Assembly (NCBI RefSeq): GCF_014647235.1
Contig: NZ_BMOU01000007.1
Location: forward strand, 65,987 to 129,986
Length of the DNA: 64,000 nucleotides
Direction: 5' to 3'
From: Haloarcula pellucida
GTDB lineage: Archaea > Halobacteriota > Halobacteria > Halobacteriales > Haloarculaceae
Shown here piece after piece: positions 16,155-25,105 of the stretch. Numbering within the stretch: position 1 is the stretch's first letter; every line of letters starts with the position of its first letter. The notes under the pieces were generated by a model. It saw only the letters and a list, made by a program, of their open reading frames with translations, was not told the DNA's origin and searched no databases. The translations under genes and the position numbers were made by a program.

Positions 16155-16733
16155 ATGTACAAACGGGTACGCCTACGCGATACGGTCGAAGTGCCGCCAC
16201 GCCACCTCGCGGACGTCAGTCCGGGGATGGTCAAGAAGCTCCTGCAGGACAAACTGGAGGGCCGGATGGACGAAGACGTCGGCAGCGTCGTCTCCGTCAT
16301 CGAGGTCCACGACATCGGCGACGGTGCCGTCCTGCCCAACAAACCCGGCGTCTACTACGAGGCCGAGTTCGACGCACTCACCTTCGACCCGCAGATGCAG
16401 GAAGTGGTCGACGGGGAAGTCGTCGAAGTCGTCAACTTCGGAGCCTTCGTCGGCATCGGGCCGGTCGACGGCCTGCTGCACGTCTCCCAGATCTCCGACG
16501 AGTATCTGGCTTACGACGAGGAGAACCAGCAACTCGCCTCCCGGGAGTCCAACCGGACGCTCACCGTCGGCGACGCCGTCCGGGCCCGCATCGTCACGAA
16601 GAGCATCGACGAGCGCAACCCCCGCGATTCGAAAATCGGCCTCACGGCCAAACAGGTGGGGCTGGGCAAACACGGCTGGCTACAGGAAGAGCGCGAGAAA
16701 CGAGAGAGTACGGCGGAAGTCGGTGATAGCTGA
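16155..16733 (+). CDS. rpoE1: DNA-directed RNA polymerase subunit Rpo7 (E')
   Basis: 192 residues, full length. The N-terminal RNAP-binding domain (MYKRVRLRDTVEVPPRHL) is followed from about residue 80 by an S1 RNA-binding domain (EVVDGEVVEVVNFGAFVGIGPVDG, here spanning two strands). Rpo7 forms the stalk with Rpo4 and helps open-complex formation and RNA exit. It begins one base after the PIN stop and its stop overlaps the start of spt4 by one base. Confidence 0.97.
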   Translation: MYKRVRLRDTVEVPPRHLADVSPGMVKKLLQDKLEGRMDEDVGSVVSVIEVHDIGDGAVLPNKPGVYYEAEFDALTFDPQMQEVVDGEVVEVVNFGAFVGIGPVDGLLHVSQISDEYLAYDEENQQLASRESNRTLTVGDAVRARIVTKSIDERNPRDSKIGLTAKQVGLGKHGWLQEEREKRESTAEVGDS

Positions 16734-16930
16734 TGGCCGACCGACTCGTCTGCCGCGACTGCCACCGGGTGCAAAGCGCCGAGATAGAGAGCCAGTGCGA
16801 GGCCTGCGGTGGGACCTCGCTCACCGAGGACTGGGCCGGCTACGTCGTCATCGCCCACCCCGAGAAGTCCGAAATCGCCCGCGAGATGGAAGTGACCGAA
16901 CCGGGCCAGTACGCGCTGAAAGTCCGCTAA
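16733..16930 (+). CDS. spt4: Transcription elongation factor Spt4 (RNAP subunit E'')
   Basis: 65 residues with the zinc-binding set Cys7, Cys10, Cys22, Cys25 (LVCRDCHRV and QCEACGG), then the Spt5-binding strand WAGYVVIAHPEKSEIA. Spt4 partners Spt5 to raise RNA polymerase processivity. TGATG overlap with rpoE1; the next gene starts one base after its stop. Confidence 0.96.
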   Translation: MADRLVCRDCHRVQSAEIESQCEACGGTSLTEDWAGYVVIAHPEKSEIAREMEVTEPGQYALKVR

Positions 16931-16931
16931 C

Positions 16932-17468
16932 GTGTCCGACGTCGTTCTCGAACTCCCCGACGCGTTGCGTGCGGACCTCAAAGAGCCGATGGGGCGGTTG
17001 TACACCGACTCGGCGGCGTTACTGGCCGATGCAGGCGACCCGCTCGTCGCCGTCGGCGACATCGTCACGTACCACCTGTTAGAGGCGGGCCGCGTCCCCG
17101 ACGTCGCCCTCGTCGACGAACGGACCAAGCGGTCGGCCGTCGACGCGGCTGTCAGCGCCGCTATCGAGGGATTCGACCGTCGCGTCTCCGTCTCGAACCC
17201 GGCGGCGACGCTCACCCGCGCGTTGCTCGTCGCGATGCGTGACGCGCTCGACGGCGACGGGACGACGCTCGTAGACGTCGACGGCGAAGAGGATTTGGCC
17301 GCGCTGCCGGCCGTCCTCGCGATACCCGACGGCGGGAGTGTCGTCTACGGCCAACCCGACGAGGGGATGGTGCTCGTCACGCCGGACGACGCGACACGCG
17401 AGCGAGTGCGGTCGCTACTCGACCGGATGGACGGCGACACAGAAGCGGCACTCGAGGCGATCCGGTAG
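16932..17468 (+). CDS. GTP-dependent dephospho-CoA kinase (DUF359 family)
   Basis: 178 residues, usual for the family that phosphorylates dephospho-CoA with GTP, the archaeal last step of CoA synthesis. Recognisable segments: VGDIVTYHLLEAG, DVALVDERTKR, VSNPAATLTRALL, VDGEEDLAALPAVLAIPDG and VYGQPDEGMVLV. GTG start one base after spt4. In many euryarchaea ribosomal proteins S24e and S27Ae follow this gene; here they do not. Confidence 0.92.
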   Translation: MSDVVLELPDALRADLKEPMGRLYTDSAALLADAGDPLVAVGDIVTYHLLEAGRVPDVALVDERTKRSAVDAAVSAAIEGFDRRVSVSNPAATLTRALLVAMRDALDGDGTTLVDVDGEEDLAALPAVLAIPDGGSVVYGQPDEGMVLVTPDDATRERVRSLLDRMDGDTEAALEAIR

Positions 17469-17624
17469 CTACTCCGGTCGCGGGACGCTGAGGTTCTGCA
17501 TCTGTTCGTCACATCGGTCGCAGGTCACTGTCGAGCGGTCGCTACAGAGGCGCTTGCCACAGGACGGACACTCGAACAGCTTCTCGTCCTCGTCACAGGG
17601 GGCAGGGTCTGACCATCGAGGCAT
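17469..17624 (-). CDS. Rubrerythrin-like mini zinc protein (51 aa)
   Basis: 51 residues beginning MPRWSDPAPCDEDEK. CxxC pairs Cys19/Cys22 (CPSCGK) and Cys35/Cys38 (CDRCDE), with extra cysteines at 10 and 27, fit a rubredoxin-type ribbon. The ending QNLSVPRPE resembles the conserved tail of haloarchaeal 'rubrerythrin-like' proteins. Start ATG 17624 lies downstream of a TATA-like CTTAAGCTAT (minus strand, about 17645-17656). It abuts the DUF359 stop convergently. Role unknown; redox or zinc-mediated protein binding are options. Confidence 0.72.
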   Translation of the reverse strand: MPRWSDPAPCDEDEKLFECPSCGKRLCSDRSTVTCDRCDEQMQNLSVPRPE

Positions 17625-17712
17625 CTGTGTGCCTGTATGGCCAGTCTGATAGCTTAAGCGTTGTTACCACGTCACAATAGTGAACGCGCGTCCAAGAAAA
17701 CTGGACGGTCGG

Positions 17713-18795
17713 TCACTCCAGCACGTGGACGTGACGGACGAGCGACCGGTGAACCCGACGTTCGAACCGGCAAGCGACGGTCCAACCGGCGTCGCGGGCG
17801 GCGTCGCTCCAGTCCCGGTCGGCGACCAGCACACAGCGCGGTGCGATGCGGTGGGCCTCGGCGAGCGCACCGGAAACGAGGGGGCGCAGTTCCCCCTCGA
17901 TGCGCGACTGTCGGCCGTAGGGTGCATCGAAGACGACGGCGTCCGCGACGTCGTCGGTGAGCGGCAATCTAGCCGCATCCGAGCGACAGACGTCCCAGCG
18001 GCCGGCCTCGGGATAGGCCGTGCGGTCGGGATGCCCGTCGCCGTCCAGCGCGTACGCGAGGTTCTGTCGGGTCCCCCGGACCATCTTTTCCTGTGCGTCG
18101 CCGCCGACGACGCGCGCGCCGACTAGTCCCGCCTCCAGTAAGATGCCGCCGGTCCCACACATCGGGTCGACGACGGTGGCGCCGGGCCGCGCACCGGCGA
18201 TGTTGACCAGCGCGCGGGCTTCGAGCGGGTCCATGCTCCCCGGCTGAAAGAACGGACGGTTCGTGGGCTGGCGGTCGCCGAAGTCCCGGACGCTGGCGAT
18301 GTGTTCCCACCCGAGCGCACAGCACGCCTCGCCCGCGTCAGGGCCTCCCGCGTCGCCGTTCCGCCACGAGGACGCATCCTCGCCACCGCCCGATTCCTCG
18401 TCGCCCGCCGGGTCGGCGAAGTAGGCATACAGCGTGTGGTCGGGGTCGTCTAAATCGACGGCGAATCCGCGGTCGGTGAGGACGCCGCCCAGCGTCCGTT
18501 CCGCTCGCTGGGTGTCGATACCCGTACTCGCCCGCACGTCGACGGCCCGCACCGCGACGGTCCCCTCGCGGTCGACGGTCGCGGCCTCGAGCAGTGCGTG
18601 CGCGCTCTCGACGGTCGGGTCACTCGTCCCCACCAGTTCACAGACCCGGTGGGTGAACGCGAGGTGTCGCGCGCGCGCCGTGACGCCGCGCGCGGTAGCG
18701 AGGCCCGGCGCGAGGACGGCGACGTCGCTCGCCGCGCCCGCGGCCTCCCGGCGCGCGAAGGCGTCGTCCTGTCCGCCTAGTTCGAGGACGTACAC
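17713..18795 (-). CDS. tRNA (guanine10-N2)-methyltransferase, Trm-G10 type
   Basis: 360 residues. Residues 1-150 match the THUMP-containing RNA-binding half; the Rossmann methyltransferase half carries motif I DPMCGTGG (210-217) and motif IV DAPYG (290-294), a variant of the DPPYG motif of N2-guanine methylases. The segment NRPFFQPGSMDPLEAR (180-195) is characteristic. An acidic Gly-Glu insert (about 130-158) is typical halophilic padding. Start is a GTG at 18795 behind a TATA-like GCTATTACC (about 18818-18826). It methylates G10 of tRNA with SAM. Confidence 0.93.
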   Translation of the reverse strand: MYVLELGGQDDAFARREAAGAASDVAVLAPGLATARGVTARARHLAFTHRVCELVGTSDPTVESAHALLEAATVDREGTVAVRAVDVRASTGIDTQRAERTLGGVLTDRGFAVDLDDPDHTLYAYFADPAGDEESGGGEDASSWRNGDAGGPDAGEACCALGWEHIASVRDFGDRQPTNRPFFQPGSMDPLEARALVNIAGARPGATVVDPMCGTGGILLEAGLVGARVVGGDAQEKMVRGTRQNLAYALDGDGHPDRTAYPEAGRWDVCRSDAARLPLTDDVADAVVFDAPYGRQSRIEGELRPLVSGALAEAHRIAPRCVLVADRDWSDAARDAGWTVACRFERRVHRSLVRHVHVLE

Positions 18796-18922
18796 GCCGG
18801 TATCGTGCGTCCGTGCCGGTAATAGCGTGCCGGTCGCCGGCCGTCACGCGGCCCTATTTGGCCCGAAGTGATCAGCTCATCGACGTTTTAGCTGTGCGAC
18901 CTGTCAGTCGATGCCATGAACC

Positions 18923-18949
18923 TTTATAAGCCTTAAATACGTGATTTAA
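18923..18949 (+). promoter_or_regulatory. tbp promoter with inverted repeat at the transcription start
   Basis: TTTATAAG (18923-18930) is a strong TATA box 28-35 bases before the tbp ATG. Just after it, TTAAAT (18933-18938) and ATTTAA (18944-18949) form a perfect 6-base inverted repeat with a 5-base spacer. It would overlap the expected start site and could bind a regulator or TBP itself. The autoregulation idea is inference. Confidence 0.55.
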
Positions 18950-18957
18950 ATCGAGAC

Positions 18958-19518
18958 ATGGTTGACCCCAAGGAGACCATCAACATCGAAAACGTCGTCG
19001 CCTCGACCGGTATCGGCCAGGAGCTCGACCTTCAGAGCGTGGCGATGGACCTCGAGGGTGCCGACTACGACCCCGAGCAGTTCCCCGGACTCGTCTACCG
19101 CACGCAGGACCCCAAATCCGCGGCGCTCATCTTCCGTTCGGGCAAGATCGTCTGTACAGGCGCGAAGTCGACGGACGACGTCCACCAGAGTCTGCGTATC
19201 GTCTTCGACAAGCTCCGCGACCTGAACATTCAGGTCGACGACGACCCCGAGATCGTCGTCCAGAACATCGTCACGTCCGCGGACCTCGGTCGAAACCTCA
19301 ACCTCAACGCCATCGCCATCGGCCTCGGGTTGGAGAACATCGAGTACGAACCGGAGCAGTTCCCCGGTCTCGTCTACCGCCTCGACGAACCGGACGTCGT
19401 CGCGCTCCTCTTTGGCTCCGGGAAACTCGTCATCACCGGCGGGAAAAAACCCGAGGACGCAGAGGAGGCCGTCGACAAGATCGTCTCCCGCCTCGAGGAA
19501 CTCGGCCTCCTCGACTAG
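18958..19518 (+). CDS. tbp: TATA-box-binding protein
   Basis: 186 residues with the two-fold repeated saddle. Repeat 1 contains QFPGLVYR at 41-48 and repeat 2 the same octapeptide at 134-141, 93 residues apart; each repeat starts with a N-I-V-A/T-S element (NVVASTGIG, NIVTSADLG). It nucleates archaeal preinitiation complexes with TFB. The acidic tail VSRLEELGLLD is typical. Haloarchaea often encode several TBPs; this has the sequence of the general one. Confidence 0.97.
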   Translation: MVDPKETINIENVVASTGIGQELDLQSVAMDLEGADYDPEQFPGLVYRTQDPKSAALIFRSGKIVCTGAKSTDDVHQSLRIVFDKLRDLNIQVDDDPEIVVQNIVTSADLGRNLNLNAIAIGLGLENIEYEPEQFPGLVYRLDEPDVVALLFGSGKLVITGGKKPEDAEEAVDKIVSRLEELGLLD

Positions 19519-19593
19519 GGACCCGACCCGCCGTGGGGCCGCCCACGCACTCGGGAACACAACGCATTAGCGCCGCCGCGACCAACCGCAGGT

Positions 19594-19983
19594 ATGCTCC
19601 AGGCCGGTACGCCGAGTCTGACTGGCGGCGGCGTCCTCGCCGTCGTCGTCACCCTGTTGCTCACCTGGCTGTTCTACGCCGTCACGCTCCATCTGGCAGC
19701 GACGTTCTTCATCGGTGACGTCCCGAGCCAACTGGCCGCGAAAGCCGCCATCGTCCCCACCGTCGTCTCCCTCCTGCTCCAGCGGTGGGGCGTCGAGTCG
19801 GGCCTCGTCTCGCCCAGCCTCGGCGTCCTCGTCGTCGTCGCCGCGACGTTGCTGGCCGACGGCATCGCCATCAGTTCCGTGTATCGGCTGTCGACCCGGT
19901 CGACCGCGCCGCTGGTCGCGCTGCACTTCGCCTTCGCGGCGGTGCTCGGGTTCGCGCTGAACAACATCTTCGGACTGGTGTAA
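19594..19983 (+). CDS. Uncharacterised four-helix membrane protein
   Basis: 129 residues with hydrophobic segments near 13-33, 45-61, 76-92 and 104-127. The sequence (GGGVLAVVVTLLLTWLFYAVTLHLAATFFIGDVP) is of a haloarchaeal type but no function is known to me. The stop overlaps the start of the MFS carrier (TAATG), so the two are translationally coupled and may work together. Confidence 0.7.
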   Translation: MLQAGTPSLTGGGVLAVVVTLLLTWLFYAVTLHLAATFFIGDVPSQLAAKAAIVPTVVSLLLQRWGVESGLVSPSLGVLVVVAATLLADGIAISSVYRLSTRSTAPLVALHFAFAAVLGFALNNIFGLV

Positions 19984-21233
19984 TGGAGGACAACGACCGC
20001 GCCATCGTGACGTTCACCGGACTGGCACACGGACTGGTCCACACCTACGAACTCTCTATCCCCATCTTCGTCGTCGTCTGGCTCACCGAGTTCCCGGTGA
20101 CGACGGCACTGCTCGGAACGGTGGTGGCCGTCGGCTACGGGCTGTTCGGTGCGGGCGCCCTGCCCGGGGGTGTCCTCGCGGACCGCTACGGCTCGAACCT
20201 GCTCGTGACGGCCTGTCTGGTCGGGATGGGAGCCGCCTTCCTCCTGTTGAGCGTCGCCCCGGGCGTGCTGACTATCGCCCTCGCGCTGGGGTTGTGGGGG
20301 CTGGCGGCCAGCGTCTACCACCCCGCAGGGCTGGCGCTCATCTCCACCGGCGTCGAGGAACGCGGCACCGGCTTCGCCTACCACGGGATGGCCGGCAACG
20401 CCGGCATCGCGCTGGGGCCGCTCCTGACCGCGCTCCTCCTGCTCGCATTCGACTGGCGCGTCGTCGCCGCCCTGCTCGTCGTCCCGGCCGTCGGGGCTGT
20501 GGCGTACGCGCTCACCGCGGAGTTCGACGAGACGGCGGCGGTCAGCACCGACGGCGGCGAGGCGAGTGACGGCGACGACGGCCCGCCGGCCTCCGTCGGC
20601 GAGTTCCTCGCCGACAGTCGCGCGCTCTTCACCACGGGCTTCGCCCTCGCGATGCTCGTCGTGACGACGAACGGCCTGTTCTACCGCGGGACGCTGACGT
20701 TCCTGCCGGACGTCCTCGGCGGTTTCCTCCCGCCCGTCACCGAGTTCGTGCGGGTGTTCGAACCCGGGAGCCCGCTGGCCGAGGAGTTCGACCTCGCCTT
20801 CTACCTGTACTCGGGCCTGCTGACCGTCGGCATCGCCGGCCAGTACGTCGGCGGGAAACTCACCGACCGCATCGAGACGACGACCGGACTCGCGGCGGTG
20901 TTCGGCGGCCTCGCCGTCGTCGCCCTGCTGTTCGTCCCCGCCGCCGAAGCGGGGCTGGCACCGCTGCTCGCGGTGAGCGTCCTGCTGGGCTTCCTGCTCT
21001 TTACGCTCCAGCCGCTGTATCAGGCCACCATCGCCGAGTACAGCCCGCCCGGCGACCGGGGGCTCTCCTACGGCTACACCTACCTGACGAACTTCGGCGT
21101 CGGCGCCGCCGGCGCGGCGATTTCGGGGTATCTCCTCTCGGCCGTCGGCGTGAGCGGCACCTTCCTCGGACTGGCCGTGTTCCCCGCGCTGGGACTCGTG
21201 TTCGCGGTGACGCTCTGGCGACTCGACGCGTAG
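19983..21233 (+). CDS. MFS transporter
   Basis: 416 residues with 12 predicted helices. The loop 2-3 motif is GGVLADRYGSNLL, equivalent to the MFS A-motif, and a second copy GGKLTDRIETTTG occurs in the second half. A charged cytosolic loop (STDGGEASDGDDGPPAS) separates the halves. The segment AASVYHPAGLALIS resembles fosmidomycin-resistance-like (Fsr/YnfM) carriers, so drug or small-molecule export is plausible, but the substrate is unproven. ATG 19983 overlaps the upstream stop by one base. Confidence 0.88.
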   Translation: MEDNDRAIVTFTGLAHGLVHTYELSIPIFVVVWLTEFPVTTALLGTVVAVGYGLFGAGALPGGVLADRYGSNLLVTACLVGMGAAFLLLSVAPGVLTIALALGLWGLAASVYHPAGLALISTGVEERGTGFAYHGMAGNAGIALGPLLTALLLLAFDWRVVAALLVVPAVGAVAYALTAEFDETAAVSTDGGEASDGDDGPPASVGEFLADSRALFTTGFALAMLVVTTNGLFYRGTLTFLPDVLGGFLPPVTEFVRVFEPGSPLAEEFDLAFYLYSGLLTVGIAGQYVGGKLTDRIETTTGLAAVFGGLAVVALLFVPAAEAGLAPLLAVSVLLGFLLFTLQPLYQATIAEYSPPGDRGLSYGYTYLTNFGVGAAGAAISGYLLSAVGVSGTFLGLAVFPALGLVFAVTLWRLDA

Positions 21234-21275
21234 GGGCGGCCAAACAGTTTTCAGCGCCAGCCACCGGGTTCGTCT

Positions 21276-22901
21276 ATGGACAGCCAGCCGAATCTGGACC
21301 GCTTTACCTCCCGTCGGTCGACGGCCTACGGGACCCGCGGCGTCGTCGCGACGAGCCAACCGCTCGCCGCCGAGGCGGGAATCGAGGTCCTGCGCGAGGG
21401 CGGCAACGCCTTCGACGCGGCGGTAGCGACGGCGGCGACGCTGAACGTCGTCGAACCGATGAGCACGGGGCTAGGCGGGGACGCCTTCGCGCTCTACCGC
21501 ACCGCCGAGGGCGACGTGGGGGCGATGCGGGCCTGCGGCGGCGCGCCCGACGCCGCGACGCTGGAGACGGTGCGGGAGCGCGTCGCCGACCGCGAGGGCG
21601 GTGCCCCCGAGGACGCCGAGATGCCCGACCGCGGCCCGCTGGCGGTGACGGTGCCCGGCGCGCCCCGTGGCTGGGAGGCCACCGTCGAGCGGTTCGGGCG
21701 CCTCTCGATGGACGCCGTCCTCGACGACGCCGTCCACTATGCCACGGAGGGGTTCCCGGTGAGCGAAGTCATCGCTTCGGCGTGGGCGCTCTGTGAACCG
21801 GAACTGCGCAACGACGCGGCCCGCGAGCAGTACCTCGTGGACGGCGAACGGGCACCCGAAGTGGGCGAGCAGATGCGCCTGCCCGAACTGGGCGAGACGC
21901 TCGAAACGCTGGCTAAGGAAGGGGCCGACCCGTTCTACGAGGGCGACATCGCCGACGCCATCGCGGAGACGGTCCAGTCCGCGGGCGGCCTCCTCGAACG
22001 CTCGGACCTCGCCGGGTTCGAGGTGGAGTTCCCCGACCCCGTCTCGACCACCTACGGCGGCGTCGAGGTGTACGAACTCCCGCCGAACAATCAGGGCCTC
22101 GTCGCGCTGGAGGCGCTGAACGTCGCCGAGGCCGTCGGCGTCCCCGAGGTCGAGGACCCCGTCGAACGGACCCACCTGCTTGCGGAGGCGACGAAACTCG
22201 CCTTCACCGACGGCCACCACTACATCACCGACCCGGCGTACGAGGACGTGCCGCCGCTGGCGTCGAAACGGTGGGCCGAGCGGCGGGCCGAAGAAGTCGG
22301 GTCGGAGGCCATCGAGAACGCAGAAGTGGGCATGGTCGACTCGCCGGCCGAGGACGCCGACACCGTCCTGCTGACCGTCGCCGACGGCGCGGGCAACGTC
22401 GTCTCCTTCATCAACTCGCTGTTCAACGGGTTTGGGAGCGGCCTCGTGGCGGGCGAGACGGGTCTCACCCTCCAGAACCGCGGGGCGTCGTTCTCACTGG
22501 ACGCCGACCATCCGAACCGCCTCGAACCGGGCAAGCGGCCGTTCCACACCCTGATTCCGGGCCTCGCGCGCTTCGGCGAGGACGACTGGGCGGCCTTCGG
22601 CGTCATGGGCGGGTACATGCAACCACAGGGCCACGTGCAGGTCCTCTCGAACCTGCTGGACCGCGAGATGCCGTTGCAGGCGGCGCTGGACGAACCGCGT
22701 TGGCGCTACTGCGAGGACGGGACGCTGGCGACGGAGGCCCGCTTCGACGAGGACGTGACCGCGAAACTCGTCCGCCGGGGGCACGAGGTGCGCGTGGACG
22801 TGCCGCTGTACTTCGGCGGCGCACAGATAGCGCGCTACGAGGACGGGACCCTGTCGGGGGCAACCGAACCGCGGAAGGACGGCACCGTCGACGTGTTCTG
22901 A
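21276..22901 (+). CDS. ggt: Gamma-glutamyltransferase (N-terminal nucleophile hydrolase)
   Basis: 541 residues. Ggt cleaves itself before a threonine, which then attacks gamma-glutamyl bonds. Thr363 in DTVLLTVADGAGN aligns with the nucleophile; the upstream GLGGDAFAL and downstream GFGSGLVAGETG and MGGYMQPQGHVQ motifs complete the family pattern. There is no signal peptide (MDSQPNLDRFTSRRS), unlike secreted bacterial GGT, so a cytosolic role in gamma-glutamyl peptide or thiol turnover is suggested. A TATA-like CAGTTTTC lies at about 21245. Confidence 0.92.
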   Translation: MDSQPNLDRFTSRRSTAYGTRGVVATSQPLAAEAGIEVLREGGNAFDAAVATAATLNVVEPMSTGLGGDAFALYRTAEGDVGAMRACGGAPDAATLETVRERVADREGGAPEDAEMPDRGPLAVTVPGAPRGWEATVERFGRLSMDAVLDDAVHYATEGFPVSEVIASAWALCEPELRNDAAREQYLVDGERAPEVGEQMRLPELGETLETLAKEGADPFYEGDIADAIAETVQSAGGLLERSDLAGFEVEFPDPVSTTYGGVEVYELPPNNQGLVALEALNVAEAVGVPEVEDPVERTHLLAEATKLAFTDGHHYITDPAYEDVPPLASKRWAERRAEEVGSEAIENAEVGMVDSPAEDADTVLLTVADGAGNVVSFINSLFNGFGSGLVAGETGLTLQNRGASFSLDADHPNRLEPGKRPFHTLIPGLARFGEDDWAAFGVMGGYMQPQGHVQVLSNLLDREMPLQAALDEPRWRYCEDGTLATEARFDEDVTAKLVRRGHEVRVDVPLYFGGAQIARYEDGTLSGATEPRKDGTVDVF

Positions 22902-22914
22902 GAGAAAAGCTACG

Positions 22915-23763
22915 TCACTCGACGAGGCGCTCGATCTCGGTGACGAGGACGTCGCTCGCACCCACACTCTTGAGGTCGTTGATCGTCTCGAAGACGGCCG
23001 ACTCCTCGACGACGGCGTGGACGGCCACGTCGTCGGACCCGGCGATGTCCATCACCGTCGGCCCGCCCATCCCCGGTAGGACCTCTTTCACGTCGTCTAA
23101 GGCCTCCTCGGGCGCGTTCATCATCAGGTACCGTTTGTCCTCCGCAGAGAGGACCGACCCCAGCGCCATGTCGACCTGCTGGACCTTCTCGGCGTCTGCG
23201 GTGTCCTCACGGGCGAACAGGCGGACAGAACTCTGGAGTACCTCGGCGACGATTTCGAGGCGGTTCATCCGCAGGGTCGTCCCGGTCGAGGTGATGTCGA
23301 CGATGCCGTCGGCGATGTCGACGTGCGGAGTCAGTTCTGTCGCCCCCGACACCTCGGCGATGTCCACCTCGACGCCCTGTTCCTCGAAGAAGCGGCGGGT
23401 GATGTTCGGGAACTCCGTGGCGACGCGGCCGCCCTCGAAGTCGGCGACGGAGGTGACGCTGTCGTCGTCCTCGGGCGCCGCGAGGACGAGGCGACAGCGG
23501 CCGAAGTCGAGGTCGCGCAGGTCCACGAGGTCGACGCCGGCCTCTCGCACTTGGTCGAGTCCGGTGATACCCACGTCGGCGGCGCCGTCGGCGACGTACT
23601 CGGGGATGTCTGCGGCGCGGGCATAGAGGACGGTCACGTCGGGGTCGACCGTCTGGGCGTACAGTTGTCTGTCGGCCCCGTCGACGAGGTGGAGGCCGGC
23701 CCGTTCGAGTAGTTCGACGCTCGGGTCGTGCAGGCGGCCCTTGTTGGGGACGGCGATGCGCAT
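22915..23763 (-). CDS. hisG: ATP phosphoribosyltransferase (long form)
   Basis: 282 residues, the long HisG type. It joins ATP and PRPP, the first committed step of histidine synthesis. The catalytic half begins [19 protein letters not shown] and has the PRPP loop [13 protein letters not shown]; the C-terminal ACT-like regulatory domain ([16 protein letters not shown]...[10 protein letters not shown]) allows histidine feedback. Start ATG at 23763 by homology; the open frame beyond is chance. No other his genes are adjacent, as usual for scattered haloarchaeal his genes. Confidence 0.96.
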   Translation of the reverse strand: MRIAVPNKGRLHDPSVELLERAGLHLVDGADRQLYAQTVDPDVTVLYARAADIPEYVADGAADVGITGLDQVREAGVDLVDLRDLDFGRCRLVLAAPEDDDSVTSVADFEGGRVATEFPNITRRFFEEQGVEVDIAEVSGATELTPHVDIADGIVDITSTGTTLRMNRLEIVAEVLQSSVRLFAREDTADAEKVQQVDMALGSVLSAEDKRYLMMNAPEEALDDVKEVLPGMGGPTVMDIAGSDDVAVHAVVEESAVFETINDLKSVGASDVLVTEIERLVE

Positions 23764-23807
23764 ACCCTGACTGTGCGGCGGCGGGCCAACTGTCTTTCCC
23801 TCGCAGG

Positions 23808-25007
23808 TCACGCTCGGTGGGGAAGCGCGAGGTAGGCCAGCGCCGCCAGTGCGGTGAGGCCGGCCATCAGGTAGAACGCGACGTCGAACAGACCGCCGTC
23901 GGCCAGTAGCCCGACGAGCGTCGACCCGAGCGACCCGACGGCGAAGAAGGCAGAGCGAAGCAAGCCCCACCCGGTCCCCTGTACGTCGTCGGGGAGGACG
24001 TCGACGATGTAGGCGTTCGATAGCGGGCCGGCGCTCATGCGGATACCGATTGCGGCCGCGCCGGCCGCCAGCGCGAGTTCGCCGTGCAGTCGGGGGAGCA
24101 GCGCCAGCGGCACCGCGCTCACGAGCGCCACGGCGGTCAACACCGGCGGCGACCCGTAGCGGTCCGCGAGGCGGCCGGTCACGGATTGGGAGATGGCACC
24201 GCCGACGAACAGCACCGAGAGAACGCCCCCGGCGGTGCTCTGGTCGAGCGTCTTCACCGTCACGAGATACGTCGTCAGAAAGGCCGTCGCCGCCTGAAAC
24301 ACGAACAGCATGACCGTCGCGCCGACGACGGCCAGCAGGAGGCCGCGGTTTCGGATCCCGGCGAGGGCGGCCCGCAGGTCCTCGCGGAGGCGGCGTCCGT
24401 CCGTCGCCGTCGGTCGGTCCGAGACGGAGAGCCAGAGCGCGAGCGCCACGACGACGAAGACGGGAGCGACGCCGCCCAGCGCGATTCGCCACCCGTACCG
24501 AGCGGTGGCGACGCTGGCGACGAACGGGAGCGCGGCGGCACCGATAGAGCCGGCGGCCATCACCGCGCCGAAGGCGGTCCCCTCGTTCGCGTCGAACGTC
24601 CGCGAGAGGACCGTCCCGCGGGTGGGACCGTACAGTCCGGTTCCGAGACCGAAGGCGGCCGTCGCCAGCAGGAAGAGGGCGTACGTCGCCGAGACGAAGT
24701 ACGCGAGCAGCCCCGCCCCCGAGAGGAGGGCCGCGGCGACCAGCAGGGTGCGCTCGCCGACGCGGTCGATGAGCGCCCCCGTCGGGAACTGCATCGCGGC
24801 GTAGGTGAGCCACAGCACCGTCACCGCCAGCCCCGCCGCCGCGTTCGAGAGGCCGAACTCCTCGGTGATGGTCGGCAGGACCGCCGGGACGACGAAGCGC
24901 ATCCCGAGGACGAGGAACCACCCGGCCGCGACGGCGCCGAGCAACCGTCCGGGGTGGTCCTCCCGCAGGTCGCGGACGGTGCGCCGAACGGCGTCGGTGA
25001 CGGCCAT
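23808..25007 (-). CDS. MFS transporter
   Basis: 399 residues, 12 helices. The A-motif equivalents are [14 protein letters not shown] (first half) and [13 protein letters not shown] (second half). The N-terminus is cytosolic and charged ([16 protein letters not shown]). It resembles CynX/NarK-like and multidrug-like carriers without a specific signature. It stands between hisG and the divergent MTA/SAH deaminase; no substrate clue comes from this. Confidence 0.87.
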   Translation of the reverse strand: MAVTDAVRRTVRDLREDHPGRLLGAVAAGWFLVLGMRFVVPAVLPTITEEFGLSNAAAGLAVTVLWLTYAAMQFPTGALIDRVGERTLLVAAALLSGAGLLAYFVSATYALFLLATAAFGLGTGLYGPTRGTVLSRTFDANEGTAFGAVMAAGSIGAAALPFVASVATARYGWRIALGGVAPVFVVVALALWLSVSDRPTATDGRRLREDLRAALAGIRNRGLLLAVVGATVMLFVFQAATAFLTTYLVTVKTLDQSTAGGVLSVLFVGGAISQSVTGRLADRYGSPPVLTAVALVSAVPLALLPRLHGELALAAGAAAIGIRMSAGPLSNAYIVDVLPDDVQGTGWGLLRSAFFAVGSLGSTLVGLLADGGLFDVAFYLMAGLTALAALAYLALPHRA

Positions 25008-25105
25008 CGGAGTACCGAAGGCAGGCGCTCGACCGGTATGACGGTAACGGAAGGGGCGACCGCGGACCCGGCCGAACTAAGAGCGGGGCCACCCAACCGC
25101 CGGTC

